Shown: positions 1-12,900, counted from the first letter of the stretch. The stretch is 64,000 nt of DNA from Plasmopara viticola (GCA_001695595.3 MBPM02000023.1:496001-560000), one strand, 5' to 3'. Notes: generated from the letters alone by a model not told the origin. Numbers and translations are program-made.

Positions 1-1
1 A

Positions 2-3000
2 TTTGCTTCCTGTCTTACGCTTTTTGAATTACTTCAACGACGTCGTCGCAGATTCAAAGTCCAAGGATCTCAACGTGATAGTGTGTGTCTCTTAGGCAGT
101 CGAGTTGATGCGTATATCGATGCTCTGCGTGGAATTATAGATCGAGGAACGTTTTTGATTGCTGACTCGCACCGTGTCAAACCGTCAAAGCTTGCGCTGA
201 TCGCGTTGGAAGCACTTGGATTGCTATGTGGAGACGTCGCAATGCAGCATTTGACCTTTTGTGAAGTAGCAGAGACGAAATTTCGTGTGACGAATAGCTT
301 GATGCGCAAAGTAGTAGAAAACATGGGCTTTTTCCTCGACATGCTGCGGAAGTGGCATTCGCACTCCAAACGCCGGCAGTTTCTTAGCTTTGCCATTCAA
401 CACCTGCAGTCATATGTTCTTACATGTAATATTGTCTTGCCAAGAGTGAACGAAGTCGATGATGACAGCACGAATGCACATAGCCGAGTAATTGTGGATT
501 TGGTGTGCTGGCATTGGGTGAAGACTGTGCCAATCTTGTGCACGCGTACTCACATATACTCTCGCAAACAAAAGATTCGACCGTCTAAATTATTAGCTCA
601 AGTACTGGAGATGTGTACACTTTCTCTAATAAATTCTGAAGAACAAAATGGCGACAATAATGCCCGTGTCAACTCGGAGATCATTTATGCTCAAGTACGC
701 TATATTTGTGTTTTGTTGGATACAGTCGGTGGAGTTCAGGGATATTTTAAGGCTTTTGAGAGCTTTCCAGTAGGAATAAAAGCAAAAATCGTTTTCTGCT
801 TTGTGCAGAGTCTGGCAACAGCAACGAAGTACGGCAACAGCGCTGCTACTCGAATGAGTGTAAATGTTCTCCGATCTCTATTATTGCCTAGTGATCCACT
901 TAATCTCTTGAGCTCACAAGACGAAGAGCAAGGCCTTCTATCGCAATTACTTCGTTTAAATAGCAATATGCTACTGACACGTGGGGATTCCTTAGATGAG
1001 CTGGAAGCTCAAATAAATTTAGAACTGCTTATAGCTGACTTCATTATATCTCGAGGACTTTTTATTACTGAGCTGCTGAAGGAATTATACGAAAATCGCA
1101 AAGCAAGGCTTATGGTGAGCTGAAAGATGTGATTTAGCTTCATCGCTAGGGTTTTTGAACTGTCGATCCGCGTCTGCTTTGTAGAGTGTTCTTTCGCTCG
1201 TTCGGACATTTTTATACCAACTGGACAGATCAGGAGCTCAAGCACTGTTGTATCGACACTGGCGGTAACATTGCAAAGGAAGTATCTTTTGTGATAGGAT
1301 TTAATCTCTTCGTTGCATGTATTTGTGTGTAGCAAACAGCTGACTCAAGGCGTGTCCGGTCTCATCACTTACGAAAATGTTAGCATTCGCCGACTGGTTC
1401 GTTAGACTCTTTTGCTTACCAATTTGATAAGAAGCTGAAGTTACTTTTGATTTAGGCATTATCGTGCTTGCCGTCACTCGACGCTGTATACTGCATAGCT
1501 GCTTTAACAGCTATCGGAATGTATGGAGCTGAAAACCACGCCATCTCATCGGCATTGAAATATTTACTTCAGGTCTCAACGCGGTCTTCTTTTGAAGCGA
1601 TTGTGACCTGGTTCATCGATGCGTGCCAGTATGGTAGCATAAGTGTCCACTCACCATATAGAGAGGCTCCAGCATCGCCTCACGATTGGAGTGATTTCGC
1701 TGTAAAACTCGGCGAAAGTAATCATGACAAACAGGAGAAGGTACAAGGCAAGCTAGTCTCATTTTGCTTTGGCTCGACCGGGTACGCTACAGCATCATCC
1801 CACTGATAACTCCTTCTCTTATCTCGATGCGGTTGTATATTGTTATTAAGCAGGTGGATCCGCCATGTGAAATCCGCAGATGCTCGACATATCGTTTGGT
1901 TTGTCCTAATGCGCAAATTTTTCGGCAATCCTCGAGATGCCGTTCTCTTGCGGATGTTGCGTGAATTGACTGTTTGTGGCTGGGTGGATTACGAACAGTT
2001 TAACATCATGACGGCACAAATTTGCTCGCGTATGATGGTAAGCGCTGCTTTTTGTCACAATCCAAATAATGTAACTAAATAGTATATATTGCAGAATGCA
2101 ACGCGCTTATCTGAAGAATTTTTGGACAGCGATGCACCCTTAACCTCAAACGCTGTCAAAGATTTGCTATTTTTTCGATTAGCACCGCTGCTGGTGCTAC
2201 GAATGCTTCCACGAAAGCATTTCAAAGCTAACTGTTTGAAAGAAATACCGGTAAATTGTTTGTGATATCTATCGTCCTTGTTCAGTGTGATGATAAACGT
2301 GTGTGTTTGTGTAGTGTGGACGTAAGGATTTGGATCATTTAAATGAGTACATCGACCGTCAGCTTAAGCTTAACCGATGCCACTCTGAGGCAATTTCGGG
2401 CACCACAAGTGAGATTCTGTTCCACATTCTAGCCCGATCCATTGTGGATCCACTGGAATTTAAGGAGGTCAAGGTTCTCGCTACTGAGTGCTTATCCGCA
2501 TTTCCTTATTCTCTTGTGCTACCATTCGTGCTGGCTTACATCGTTGCTTTCTTGCAAGAAGCAATTCCTCACGGCATTCACGATAGCTCGCTCATTGTCC
2601 AAGGACACAGTGTCCCGAATTCTTGTGGATTGGTGACAGTCAAATTAATGGTCTACTATCTCAATCGAGTCTTTTCCGAGGATGACGAACTCTACGCAGA
2701 TTGTGACGTTAGTTCGAAAGCAATTGCTTTGTTTGTACAAATTCTGGCGATATCGTCCGATGATTTGCTTCTTATCGACCTTCAACGTGGCTGCATTGAT
2801 TGCATGGCATTGATTCTCTCTAGGCTTGCGGCAAGCAACTGCCAAGATTTACAGAAAGAATCGTCTCCAGCTAGTGCTTCTGCGTTTATGGACCTTTTGA
2901 TATCCTGGATATTTGGAAAGCAGATTGGATGCTTAAAAGCTACTGATGCCGATACAATTAATGCACGAGTAACAACATTGCTCGAGAAAATGTGGAGTGA

Positions 3001-3689
3001 AGCTCGACGGGACCAATTACCGCTTCAAGTTCGTATTCACTGCTGCGATGTCTTAGTCAGGTGGGTTTAGATTGCAATAAATCATGGGAGCCTGTCTATT
3101 CTTAACGTTTAACTGGTAAAGTGCCATATCACGATCAGAGCACGATGTTCTTGCAAGCTGGAAAGCTCAAGGATTAATATTGCGAATTGCTATGGCTACA
3201 CGAAGCTGTCTTGAACAGAATATTGCCGCTGGTGGCTTCCAGGTAAACATTTTGTGACGCTATATTGCTTTTGTTTCTTAGACGTCTATGCTTCACAATT
3301 GGCGCAGATTATTTTCTCATTCATGTACAAAGTTAGCAGTCTACTCTCGACTCGAGACGACGACGACCTTCGGCTTGCTCGGATCTGTTTTGAGGCCACT
3401 GCAATTCATCTGGAATCGACTAGATGCGAATCGGTCGCCATGATTGGGCTCAAAGTCATTCAAGTTCTTCTTGCAATATTTCCAAACTTTGCCGAGACTT
3501 TGCTACCAAAAGACTCCCAACATTTAATCGACAGGTGCGATGTATCAATAGCGGTGACACCACATTCCTAGGACTGACATGTAATTTGAATGTTCGATTA
3601 GGTGTTTGATCACGGTAAGAGATCGACGCATTTCACAGGATCTAAGTAAGCTAGCGCAGTCACTGCTTGAATCGAAAGCTTCTCCGTAA
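2..3689 (+). CDS. Large unrecognised helical-repeat-like protein, 3' part (5' end outside window)
   Basis: The frame is already open at base 2, so the gene starts upstream of the window. Ten exons join with matching phases: 2-1114, 1185-1264, 1333-1396, 1456-1781, 1851-2037, 2095-2250, 2315-3060, 3122-3242, 3308-3534 and 3602-3689, ending in TAA. This gives at least 1035 residues. The protein is rich in Leu, Ile and Val in short amphipathic helices, with no signal peptide, catalytic motif or zinc ligands visible. The look is that of a HEAT/ARM-type solenoid such as those of DNA-repair or complex-scaffold proteins, but I do not recognise the family and assign no function. The start of exon 5 could be 1854 instead of 1851. 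It converges on the GH81 gene, with 103 bp between stop codons. I am fairly sure it is a real gene; its identity is open. Confidence 0.75.
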
Positions 3690-3792
3690 CGAGACAACGC
3701 TGCCAATTTAAAGAAAGACATGGTGACAAATAGTATAGTGTAATCGCGTATAAGCTTACGACCGAGCAAATCTTCTGCACAACATATTTTGC

Positions 3793-6060
3793 TTAGCAAA
3801 AAGAGGGTGGTCGAGTCGCGGCATAGTAGAGCGCCCACGCACGACTGAGTCCGTCGTCCATGGGGCACTTTTGGAGCACCTGGAAAGCTTTTTCACGATC
3901 TAAAACACTATAGTTGGCAAACAACAAGGATGACCAACCGCTTTGATTGGACTTCCAATCGTGCACAATCGGTAATTTGCGCAACACCTCGTCCCACTCT
4001 TCCCGAACGAAGCGAGGCGACCTGGAAACTTCGAGGATCGGAGAAACTGGGATCATTTGGATACCATGAATACACTCCTTGTTCGGACTAAACCATGTCG
4101 TGTAATCACACTTGTTGTCAAAAAAGACACCAGTGACTTTGTTCTTGGCAAAGCCAGCGGGATGAATTACGGGACCTTCATTTCGCAGCAAAAAGTACGT
4201 GTTGACGGCACGTACATAAACCTTGAGAATCAGCCTTGCCAGCGCCTGCTGTTCCATATTTTCTGTGACTTGGCCGTACAAAGCGGTGCCGTATAAAAAG
4301 TTAACCTCTTCAGACGTCGACTCCTCATCCTTGCCATCGGCCATCGGGGTGACACCATGAGAGTACGAATGGCCTAGCCACCAATTGAAATACCGGAAAC
4401 GTGGAAAGTAGGGATCGCTATTATCAGGCGACGAGGTCGCTACGTCACGAATTAGCGTATCAACAACACTTCGAAGCTTAATGGCATCGGCTGAGTGACG
4501 CCATTGTGGGTCCAAATACAGCGCTATAGCAGCAGCAGTCACGATGTAGCCGTAATGGTAATGGTGATCATTGTAGACGCCATTTCCGAAATCGACGTTT
4601 ATGTCGTTTCTCACCAATGCTTCGCTCGAGATAATTCCCTTGTACACCGTGTCGTAGACAAGTGGAAAGGCTGATTGATTGTTTGCAAATTGTGACATTA
4701 ATTGCACCAGCTTTGCAATGCCGTGCTGCGCCACGTGTTGCAATTCTGGATTGGTTGTATCGGCAAGCTGTCGTGCCACGAGACACATGGTACCAAACTT
4801 TTGTAGTGCTTTGCCCTTAAAGTAGTAGCTTCCTTCATGGGGAAGCGACCAGTCTCCGTAAATTTCGTCAGTAACAACGCGGCACAAGTCTAGTCGGTCG
4901 ACTACATCGCGCGTAAGGCAGCTAGCGTGAGGCGGGTAAAATGCCGTGCACGCCTCAACTGCTTGGCTCTCGGCAGAGGACACATGGCAAGTCCACGTTG
5001 GATTCAAGTTGGTCGGAGTCGTCGACATATACGCAAACAATGGTCCATGCGTGTGGGAATGCAATACAAGATCGTGCTTGGCTTCAACAGTCGATTGATC
5101 CAACATCGCTTGCAAGTGTGTGAGTGCAAAGTGAAGAAATCGGGCTCCCGAATTGCTACTTGTGGCACGTGCAAGTTGCCAGCGCAATGCAAAGGAATCT
5201 GAACCAAAAGTTTCGAAAAACGCTCCCCTGGGATAGACACCCGCACTAGCGTGATAAAGCTTTAAAATCTTGTGGTCGGCGTGAGGTACCGAAGACGGCA
5301 TAGCACTCGTTGACACAAATGCAGCTTGGACAATGCCCGTGAAGCGGCAAGTTGTCGTGAGTTTATTGCCCTTGAATACCAAAGATGTCTTTTCCCCAGC
5401 GTTGGAAAAGAAGTAGAGGACCCACAATTGGCCATTGTTGAGCGAAACGACAAAGCTGACGCCATTGACCTGATGATCCTCCCGTACTGGAAGTCCATTG
5501 ATAGCAACGATGCAATGCTCCGTGCCAAGTTGCACCTGCATGTCCTGATACTCGACCGTCGTGAAGGCCGAGCCCAAGGCCAAATACATTCGCATTCCCG
5601 CCATAGACAAATGTACGCCCATGTCATCCCAAGCGTGGATGCTCAATGGTGGTACACCCGAGTTCCTCGCCAACTCCACAGCAGAAAAAATCCAATTTTT
5701 AAGAGTCGCTTGATAGAAATAAAAGCGAGGAGCTCCATTGTCGTTCATGGGACCGTCCGTTCGGTACTGTGCTAAGTAGCTCACGGACAAGCCGCTGCCT
5801 AGTGTACCGGGTTGGCCTGGCACTATTTTGTAAGTATAAGGACCAGCGAATATGGGATCGCTGTCTCGCTGCTCATCCCATGCCAGCAAGTTGCCCCACC
5901 ACTCGTTGGTCGGTACAGGTCTCGATCGAGCCTCAGGAGATAGGTGTTTGGGCGAAATGAGCTTCTGGAGGTCCCCTGTTGACCGGAAAATCGGTGGCGG
6001 GGGTGCCATAGATACCGGTGTAGCACAAGAAGGCGCAGAAGGGAACAGCAAGTTTGACAT
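3793..6060 (-). CDS. Endo-1,3-beta-glucanase, glycoside hydrolase family 81
   Basis: Single exon of 755 residues. It would hydrolyse internal beta-1,3-glucan bonds, the main wall polymer of oomycetes, in wall remodelling. Family landmarks seen: PVPTNEWWGNLL near residue 50, the segment GLSVSYLAQYR near residue 93, the acidic NDHHYHYGY motif near residue 500 that holds the family's catalytic Asp, and STSEEVNFLYG near residue 583 with the conserved Glu cluster. Length is normal for the family. The start at 6060 gives an N-terminus without an obvious signal peptide, which is odd for an enzyme of external glucan. An overlapping frame just upstream reads a hydrophobic segment, so the true start or a missing 5' exon should be considered. 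The family call is firm; localisation is not. Confidence 0.9.
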   Translation of the reverse strand: MSNLLFPSAPSCATPVSMAPPPPIFRSTGDLQKLISPKHLSPEARSRPVPTNEWWGNLLAWDEQRDSDPIFAGPYTYKIVPGQPGTLGSGLSVSYLAQYRTDGPMNDNGAPRFYFYQATLKNWIFSAVELARNSGVPPLSIHAWDDMGVHLSMAGMRMYLALGSAFTTVEYQDMQVQLGTEHCIVAINGLPVREDHQVNGVSFVVSLNNGQLWVLYFFSNAGEKTSLVFKGNKLTTTCRFTGIVQAAFVSTSAMPSSVPHADHKILKLYHASAGVYPRGAFFETFGSDSFALRWQLARATSSNSGARFLHFALTHLQAMLDQSTVEAKHDLVLHSHTHGPLFAYMSTTPTNLNPTWTCHVSSAESQAVEACTAFYPPHASCLTRDVVDRLDLCRVVTDEIYGDWSLPHEGSYYFKGKALQKFGTMCLVARQLADTTNPELQHVAQHGIAKLVQLMSQFANNQSAFPLVYDTVYKGIISSEALVRNDINVDFGNGVYNDHHYHYGYIVTAAAIALYLDPQWRHSADAIKLRSVVDTLIRDVATSSPDNSDPYFPRFRYFNWWLGHSYSHGVTPMADGKDEESTSEEVNFLYGTALYGQVTENMEQQALARLILKVYVRAVNTYFLLRNEGPVIHPAGFAKNKVTGVFFDNKCDYTTWFSPNKECIHGIQMIPVSPILEVSRSPRFVREEWDEVLRKLPIVHDWKSNQSGWSSLLFANYSVLDREKAFQVLQKCPMDDGLSRAWALYYAATRPPSFC

Positions 6061-7224
6061 TGCGATAATTTGTGATTATGAGGCTTTGGGAAGAAGCTGA
6101 TATGCAAGATTGGTACATAAAATCCAGCATCAATTTCCGAGAAAAGGCTTCCTAAGCTATGTTGTATACTTTTAACGCAATGAGCTTAGTTTATAAGAAA
6201 GTTCCGGTTATTGCGAAACTAATAAATAATAGTTCCATTGGAATGCCGTACGAGCTCAGACCCTCCACGTGTAGGACCCCGAGTAACTCAGATCTAATCT
6301 CATTGAGCTTAAACAAAGCTCCGTCTACGGGTAGAAGCTGCAACAAGCAAGGCTACATAATCTTTGTCTGATCGAAAGTTAATGGCGTTGGTCTTTAAAG
6401 CATTTAAGCGGCTTACGAGGGGAAAAATCTGTCCTCGCATAGGATTTAAGGCTTAAACTTACTATAGAAACTTGGCCCCTAAGAGTAAGATATCGGCATG
6501 TTTAAAGTCTGCTAAGCCAGTTTCAAATGTTGAAGCTCCTCAAGTGGATCAGCTGGTGAGAATTTCTCTCGATGACTAGTTTAGCCCTACTGCCCCTGCT
6601 ACATTTGATTCAGGGAGGCGATGCGCCATCACGAACACTTTCTGAGCGTAGTCATCGCCCCTGCGTTAAGCAAAGAATGACTGGGCACTAAATTAGCATG
6701 ATGCATCTAACTGTTGTGGACGGACGGCAACGAGTACGTAAGACAAAATTGCATCATTCATGTATACGATTATTTAGCTAGTGCTATGCTGATGTATCAG
6801 AGCACAGACACAAGAACACAAATTCCTTTAATTTGTGTTCTGTTTGCGCGTGCTTACAAAAGAGACAAATTGGCAAGCTCATAGAGCGAGAAAACGGACT
6901 CACGTCAGCGACTACCTGTATACTGCCAGAGGCCTTAACGAAACCATAGCAGCCAAGTCGTCGATCGAATCAAAAGCTTAGCTTGTGCATACACATAAAT
7001 GCACAATGGTGGTCAATATCCAGATAACCTGAGTCAATTAAAAGCTTGGAGAGGACTCGATAAATTCAGACTGATGTTTTTCTCTGCGCCGATGCTATGC
7101 AATTAACTACCGGACTAACAAATCGACTGACAATGTCACTATTTCCCAATGTTAGTTAATATAATTGCTTGATTGTAGCTATACGCTTTTTGCCCAATGA
7201 GCTTTTTGAGAGCGCTATCGTCCA
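6061..7224. other. Divergent intergenic region between GH81 and PAP genes
   Basis: About 1.16 kb separates the start codons of the divergent glucanase and poly(A) polymerase genes and presumably holds both promoters. No reading frame here looks like a gene. The only structure I can point to is a perfect inverted repeat at 6813-6841, listed separately. Confidence 0.6.
6813..6841. repeat. Perfect 12-bp inverted repeat with 5-nt loop
   Basis: The arm AGAACACAAATT (6813-6824) is followed by the loop CCTTT and its exact reverse complement AATTTGTGTTCT (6830-6841). It lies in the upstream region shared by two divergent genes. It could form a hairpin in single-stranded DNA or RNA, or be a dyad binding site. 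Confidence 0.75.
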
Positions 7225-9469
7225 ATGAGCATAAGCAGACAGTCCTCGACGGACAGGACGCCAGTGTCTTGCCCGAAGCGACAGCCTCCCTGCCTACGAT
7301 CCATTTGCCCCATGCAGAGCTCGACGTTTACCGTGGCACCACACGTGCTGGAGCAGGCGTACAAGGCCATCCGGACGACGCCACCGGAGCCCAAGGACTT
7401 GGAGCAGTCGGCTAAACTGCAGAGTTTTATGGACGAGCACTTCCCAACTGAATCGGATGCCAACATCACGCGTCGCTCGTTGATTCTGGCCGAGCTTCGC
7501 TCTATCTTTCGTGCCTGGGTTAAGAAGGTTTGTATGGAGAGGGGCGTACCAGAGGAGATGGCAGCGGATGCGGGCGGTCAGATATTAGTCTCGGGGTCCT
7601 ACAGACTGGGCGTTAACGAGCCAGGAGCCGATATTGACACCATTTGCGTTGCACCACGCCACGTAACACGCGAGGACTTTTTCTCGTCGCTTAAAGAGAT
7701 TTTCCTCAAGCATCCAAAGGTTTCCCAGCTTGTGGCCATCGAAGGCGCTATCGTGCCACTCATTACCTTTGACTACGAGGAGATTAACATTGATCTTCAG
7801 ATTGCCATTTTGCCACGAAACTCAATTCCAGAAGATCTTAATATACTGGACGATCATGTACTTGTTGGCGTGGATGTGGCTACTGAAAAGAGTCTTAATG
7901 GTCCGCGTGTTACAGAATTGATGATAAAGTTGACACCTAATCGAGAAAGTTTTATCAGTGTTCTACGAATTGTTAGACGTTGGGCAAAACGACGTGGCTT
8001 GTACTCGAACAAGATGGGATACCTTGGTGGTATCAATTGGTGTATCTTGGTGTGCTTCATTAGCCAATTGTACCCCACGGCAGCTCCTTCGACCTTGTTG
8101 CTGCGTTTTTTTATGGTCCTGAACAATTGGAAATGGCCACTTGCCATTCAATTGTGTAAGACACACGATGCCAAACTTGGTCTAGAGATCTGGAATGCTA
8201 ACGCGGGTCACAATCGGTAAGTTGGCTAGCATTTGTGTGACTTCTTCCCTTGCTGACCTCTATTTGCGTGTATTGATGTGGATCGTTAGCTACCAAGTGA
8301 TGCCGATACTCACGCCCGCTTACCCGTCGATGAATTCGTCGTTCAATGTGTCGACGCACAGTCTGGCTGTGATGAAGAAAGAGTTCAAGCGCGGCTTGAC
8401 CATTGTTCAGGACGTTTTAAGCAAAGGTGGATCAGACTGGGGATCGCTGTTCGAGCCCTCTGAGTTTTTTGCCGTCCACCAGCACTACCTTGCGGTCGAG
8501 GTGTACACGGTGAAGCAAGAGGAAGAACAGGCGTGGTGCAGTTTTTGCGAGTCGCGTATACGTAAACTCGTCGAGTCTTTAGCGTACAACCCGGCGCTGT
8601 GCAGCTTGCGAGTCTTTACTAAGCGATACCCTTTAAGCTACGTGACAAATGGCGACGCTCCGGCCATTGAGTTGCTGGATGGCCAGTCAAACCAATCCCC
8701 AGTCCAGCCTAGCAAGTTTGGTGTCTGCTTCTACTTGGGTTTTGACATCGATCGCCGCCAGCTGCGCAGTCGTGAAGTAAGTATTGATAACTCAGTGGAG
8801 TACTTCAAAAACAACGATCTGTACCGCTGGAACAAACGAACGCCTACAATGGATGTGCGGGTTACTCCTGTTGTTTGGAAAACATTGCCAGACAGTTTGT
8901 TTGAAGAAATGGGTGGACGAGCCGTCGCACGCGTCCTCCGTCGTGAGTTTATGAAGAAGAAGAAGGAAGAAGAGAAGAAAGCAGAGGAAGCGGTTGCGCC
9001 GAGTCCTTCGCCTTCGAGTGATGATGGCGTTCATTCGCAAGAGGTGGGGGATGTGCCAACCTACACTCAGAAGGTTGCGTCAACTGCTACCGAGACGGCT
9101 GATGGCAAAGACAGCCTCTCGCAACCAGGAAGTCCTGATCCTGCAGCAGACGGAGCCGAGTCGACCAGCACTGATTTAGCGATCACGACTTTACTCAAGG
9201 CGGAGATGGAAGTGCAAGTGGCATCTCTCGAAAGTACAACAGGTAAGCGTGATCATGATGGTAAGGCGTTGAGTAAACTTGGTAGCACAGGCGAGAAACC
9301 GCTGGGTGGTGGCCACGATTCTGCTATCAGGTCGATCTACGGTGCAGCAGCTCAAGGAATTGCAACACCAGTGAAGGTGATAAAGAAGCCGTTGGACTCG
9401 GCTTCTTCCGCCGTGTCGTCGCCACGCAAAAGACGTAAAATGAAAATCACTTTTGCCAAACTGAATTGA
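7225..9469 (+). CDS. Nuclear poly(A) polymerase
   Basis: Two exons, 7225-8216 and 8290-9469, separated by a 73-bp GT-AG intron, give 723 residues. The enzyme adds poly(A) tails to pre-mRNA 3' ends in the nucleus. The nucleotidyltransferase core is clear: GSYRLGVNEPGADIDT near residues 125-140 contains the first two catalytic Asp residues, and EEINIDLQIA near 188 the third. Exon 2 continues the family signature with YQVMPILTPAYP and FNVSTHS. The C-terminal tail is Ser/Lys-rich and ends with a basic cluster, PRKRRKMK, a likely nuclear localisation signal. An in-frame ATG at 7312 is an alternative start that removes 29 residues not typical of the family. The gene converges on APC1 over a 436-bp spacer. 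Confidence 0.93.
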
Positions 9470-9905
9470 AAAGTTGTGCCTAGCACGTGTGGCAAAAAAA
9501 AAAAAGAAAACAGCACTACAAAAAAAAACATTTTCCACGAAACAAAAAAGTAGAGGTAGCAACAGCAGCGACAGATTTGCGCGGATGTTTCTTGACAGCT
9601 GGTCGTGAGCAGGTTTCGATTGAGCAGCAAGCGGATGTCATGTGGTTTGTGTGCATGTTTGTAGGCTCACAAAACAGCGATGAAGGTGTTACCGACGAAA
9701 GACTGGTGGCAACGACCACATTTGTGCCTACTTCGTCAATTTTGGTCGGACCGGGATAAATAGATAGGAGAACGCTTTTGCGAGCGGCGTCATTGCGCAA
9801 AGTGGATGAATGGCCTGCAAGACAATAAAAATTAAATAACAGTAACAAAACTGCCATCGCTTGATGTCAGTTCACTTGCGTTATCACTCACCGTAATACA
9901 GCTAC
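9470..9905. other. Convergent spacer between PAP and APC1
   Basis: This 436-bp stretch begins with A-rich runs and probably holds both 3' untranslated regions. An antisense frame at 9516-9857 (113 codons) begins with a hydrophobic, signal-like segment; it is discussed as a weak finding and not called as a gene. Confidence 0.5.
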
Positions 9906-12900
9906 TTAGTTTGAAAAGAGAAAGAAGGTAACCAGCTTTAGCCAAAAAGTCTTTTCTGCATTTGTAAGCTCTTGTTGATCAAGGAAAGTAGACAACTGAA
10001 ATTGCGCCGTTGTCAGTGACTGGTGCTTGACTTGAGAGCAGGTAGACAGTACTCGCTGAAATTTGGCTCGCCAAGTTTTATCAGCAACGCATTGATGCTT
10101 TGTAACCAGGGGCAACAACAGCGACGTTCCAGAAAAGTACCGGATCAACACACTGACGAGGAATGCATCCAGCACATCCTGGGGTTGCTTTGAGAGCAAT
10201 GTCAACGGCACTGCTTCCGCCAGTAGTTGAACTCGCGCTGAAGCTAGAGACGTAATATGTAATGAGCTTCGATGCCACAACGCACCAAGCGCTTCTTCAG
10301 TTTGATTTGTAAGCCACACACCAAATTCAATAAGTGAAGAGCTACTTTCCGGGATTTCTGGCTCATTCGTAAGTTGCAAATCCTCGAGTTTCTTCGATTC
10401 GAACGCGGTTTCTAAAATAGGCCAGCACAAACTGCAGTATTCGCTTAATAAACGCAAGTCCACAACTTCTAAAGCAGTTGCCAACCGTGGCACTTGCTGC
10501 ACGCGAAAGAGAGCGTGTAGAGCATTCAGGACCAAAGGCATCATCAATTCTGGTTCTTCTTGCGTAAGTTTTAGTGCTCGAGAATTTAATTGCGTTGCCC
10601 ACCAACTACTGCCCCAATCTGCCATAGCAAACGAATCTACATCGTTTCCATTATCTTCGCATTCACCATCGGCATCCACACTAGACATAAAATATGTACG
10701 GAAGAGTCCTCTCAGTCGATTGTCGCTATTGCCGTCCGTATATTTGGTAAATATATCCGAGTCTTTGCGATGTCTGCGCTTCAGAAATACCACATTGTTG
10801 TTCCGCAAAAGTTCCAGCCGTAGTGAGTTAGCTGTTCTCGTTCTGACCGGCTCGAACGATGTCCGTCCGTCCGACATTGGCGACGCCGATATTTCAATCG
10901 GATAATATTCAGGATCTGAGATAGCGAGACGTTGGATCGTTGTGATGTCTGGAAGAAGACACGGAGTCTGTAACATGCGATGCAAAGGTTGAACCTCAGC
11001 CTCAGGAAGAAAATCGACTTTAATTTGGACGGCACACGTCTGTTTGGTATTCACGTCCACAGTCTCCAGAAATCGCGAATGATCCACTGCCAGCACGTAA
11101 AGGTGGCGAAGAGCTTGGAGGTGGTACTTGTTATCTGCCGTGTTCATAGGCGGCATTGGATAGAGTGAGATCACGAGCGCTGCGATCGCCTCTTTTGATC
11201 GTGAAATAGTTGCACGCCCACTACCGAGGAAAAGCAAACCGATTGCCATACTAAGCGCCATATGATTCCCATAGCTCACTCCTGCGTCCACACGTTGTCG
11301 CAGTGTTATTGACCGCAACAGCGTCAGAGTTTCTACGTGGCCCGTACCAGCGTCAACAAGAGCGAGCGCCTGTGCACATACGGCCAAACATCGTTCCACA
11401 GTGGCACGCTCCGTCGCAGCAGCAAGAACGTTGCTACTTCCCCGCAAAAGTCTTGCACTTGACGAAGAAGCCTTCGTCCTCAATCCGCGAAAGTGCAGCA
11501 CATAGCTGCGAAGTGTAGCCCGAGCTGACACATTTCCCGTTCCTGCAAATCGCAGTCCCATACTCATGCACGCTCCTGCCGAAATGTTTGCATGAGCCTC
11601 GCAGATCAAGTTAACATCCGAATGGGATGGCAAGTCAGTCGTGTGCTCTTCTCGTGTCTGGATCGAGAGGTACGCTTGCCGAAGCTGAGATGGAACTTCA
11701 TGCAGGTCGATCCATTCCTTTGTAGGCAATATCTCGTTCCACATGATGAGATTCATGGCCAGCGTGCGTACTAAGAGAATGTCGGGGCGGACATTATTCA
11801 AAAGAATTAGCGTATCCGGTACCGCCAACTGTGCTGCCACCGCCTTATTATTAGTTTGCATGTACATAAAGGCTAACGCCAGAGCACTTGCACAAGCAGT
11901 CACCCCTATATTCACGTGCTCGCCACCACCACAAGCTCCACTGCGATCACTCGAATGCTTTGTTTCGCGACCGGCACCAGGAGAAGCACTTGAACTACTA
12001 GTGGATGTTGTGTGCTCTGTTGTACTACCACTTACAGCTAGCCTATTTCCTGCATTGCCAAAGCCTTGAAAACGTTGGCCACGGTGCAAGCAACATCCAG
12101 CTGCATTTGTATCTCGACACTGTTGAGCCCCACCAACAATGTACTTGTATAGCTTTTCCTCGAGCTTAAAGTCGGCCAGTCCAGGGTCTCCCGTCGTGGT
12201 TTGTCCACGTCCAAGGGTAACGAGACCAAGTGCCATCCCTGCTGCTAGTGCATACCCTTCGAGTTGATCGAACGAAGGCGTCGATGTTCCTGCGTTGCCG
12301 ATACTTCCCACGAATTGCGCACTTGATGGAGACCGTGCAATTTCAGTAAGCAGTAGTTCTGTCATCAATCGATAACCTGTACCCTGGTAAAGAATGCCGA
12401 GTCCTACAAGTGCTGCCGTTTGAGTTGACGCAGGCACTGAAAATTCTCCAAATGGTGGAGGCAGCAAAGATGGAACATGTAGACACAACATCTTGGAAAC
12501 TGATCGCTCTAACGCCAGCTCTAATCCTGTTCCTAGCAGAGGAGTCACGTCAACCGAAGAAAGCTCAGAAAACCCGGTATAGAAATGATTGTCCTCAAGA
12601 AAAGTTATCTCATCCTCGTCACCTTCATTAGCTGCTTGTGGAGTGTAAAATTGCTCATCGCTTGGATCAGTCGTTGCTGCTGTCGTTTGTTGCCTTTGCT
12701 TCCGTCGACAGTGAGCGGCACTGCTGGCCATACCGAGCATAATTGCAACGGTCACAAATTCATTTGACAGTGACAGGTAATTGTATACATCAGCCATGGA
12801 CAAGCACTTGAGATGGCCACGAAGTCCGATTCCCAGCAACAATCCTGCATGGGCTGCATATGCCTCTTCTAGATTGCGACCAGAAGTACCATTTGCTTGG

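Noticed and set aside
1115..1455. A single 341-bp intron in the first gene
   Set aside because: Two in-phase internal exons (1185-1264 and 1333-1396) with proper GT-AG borders explain the region by short introns like the others.
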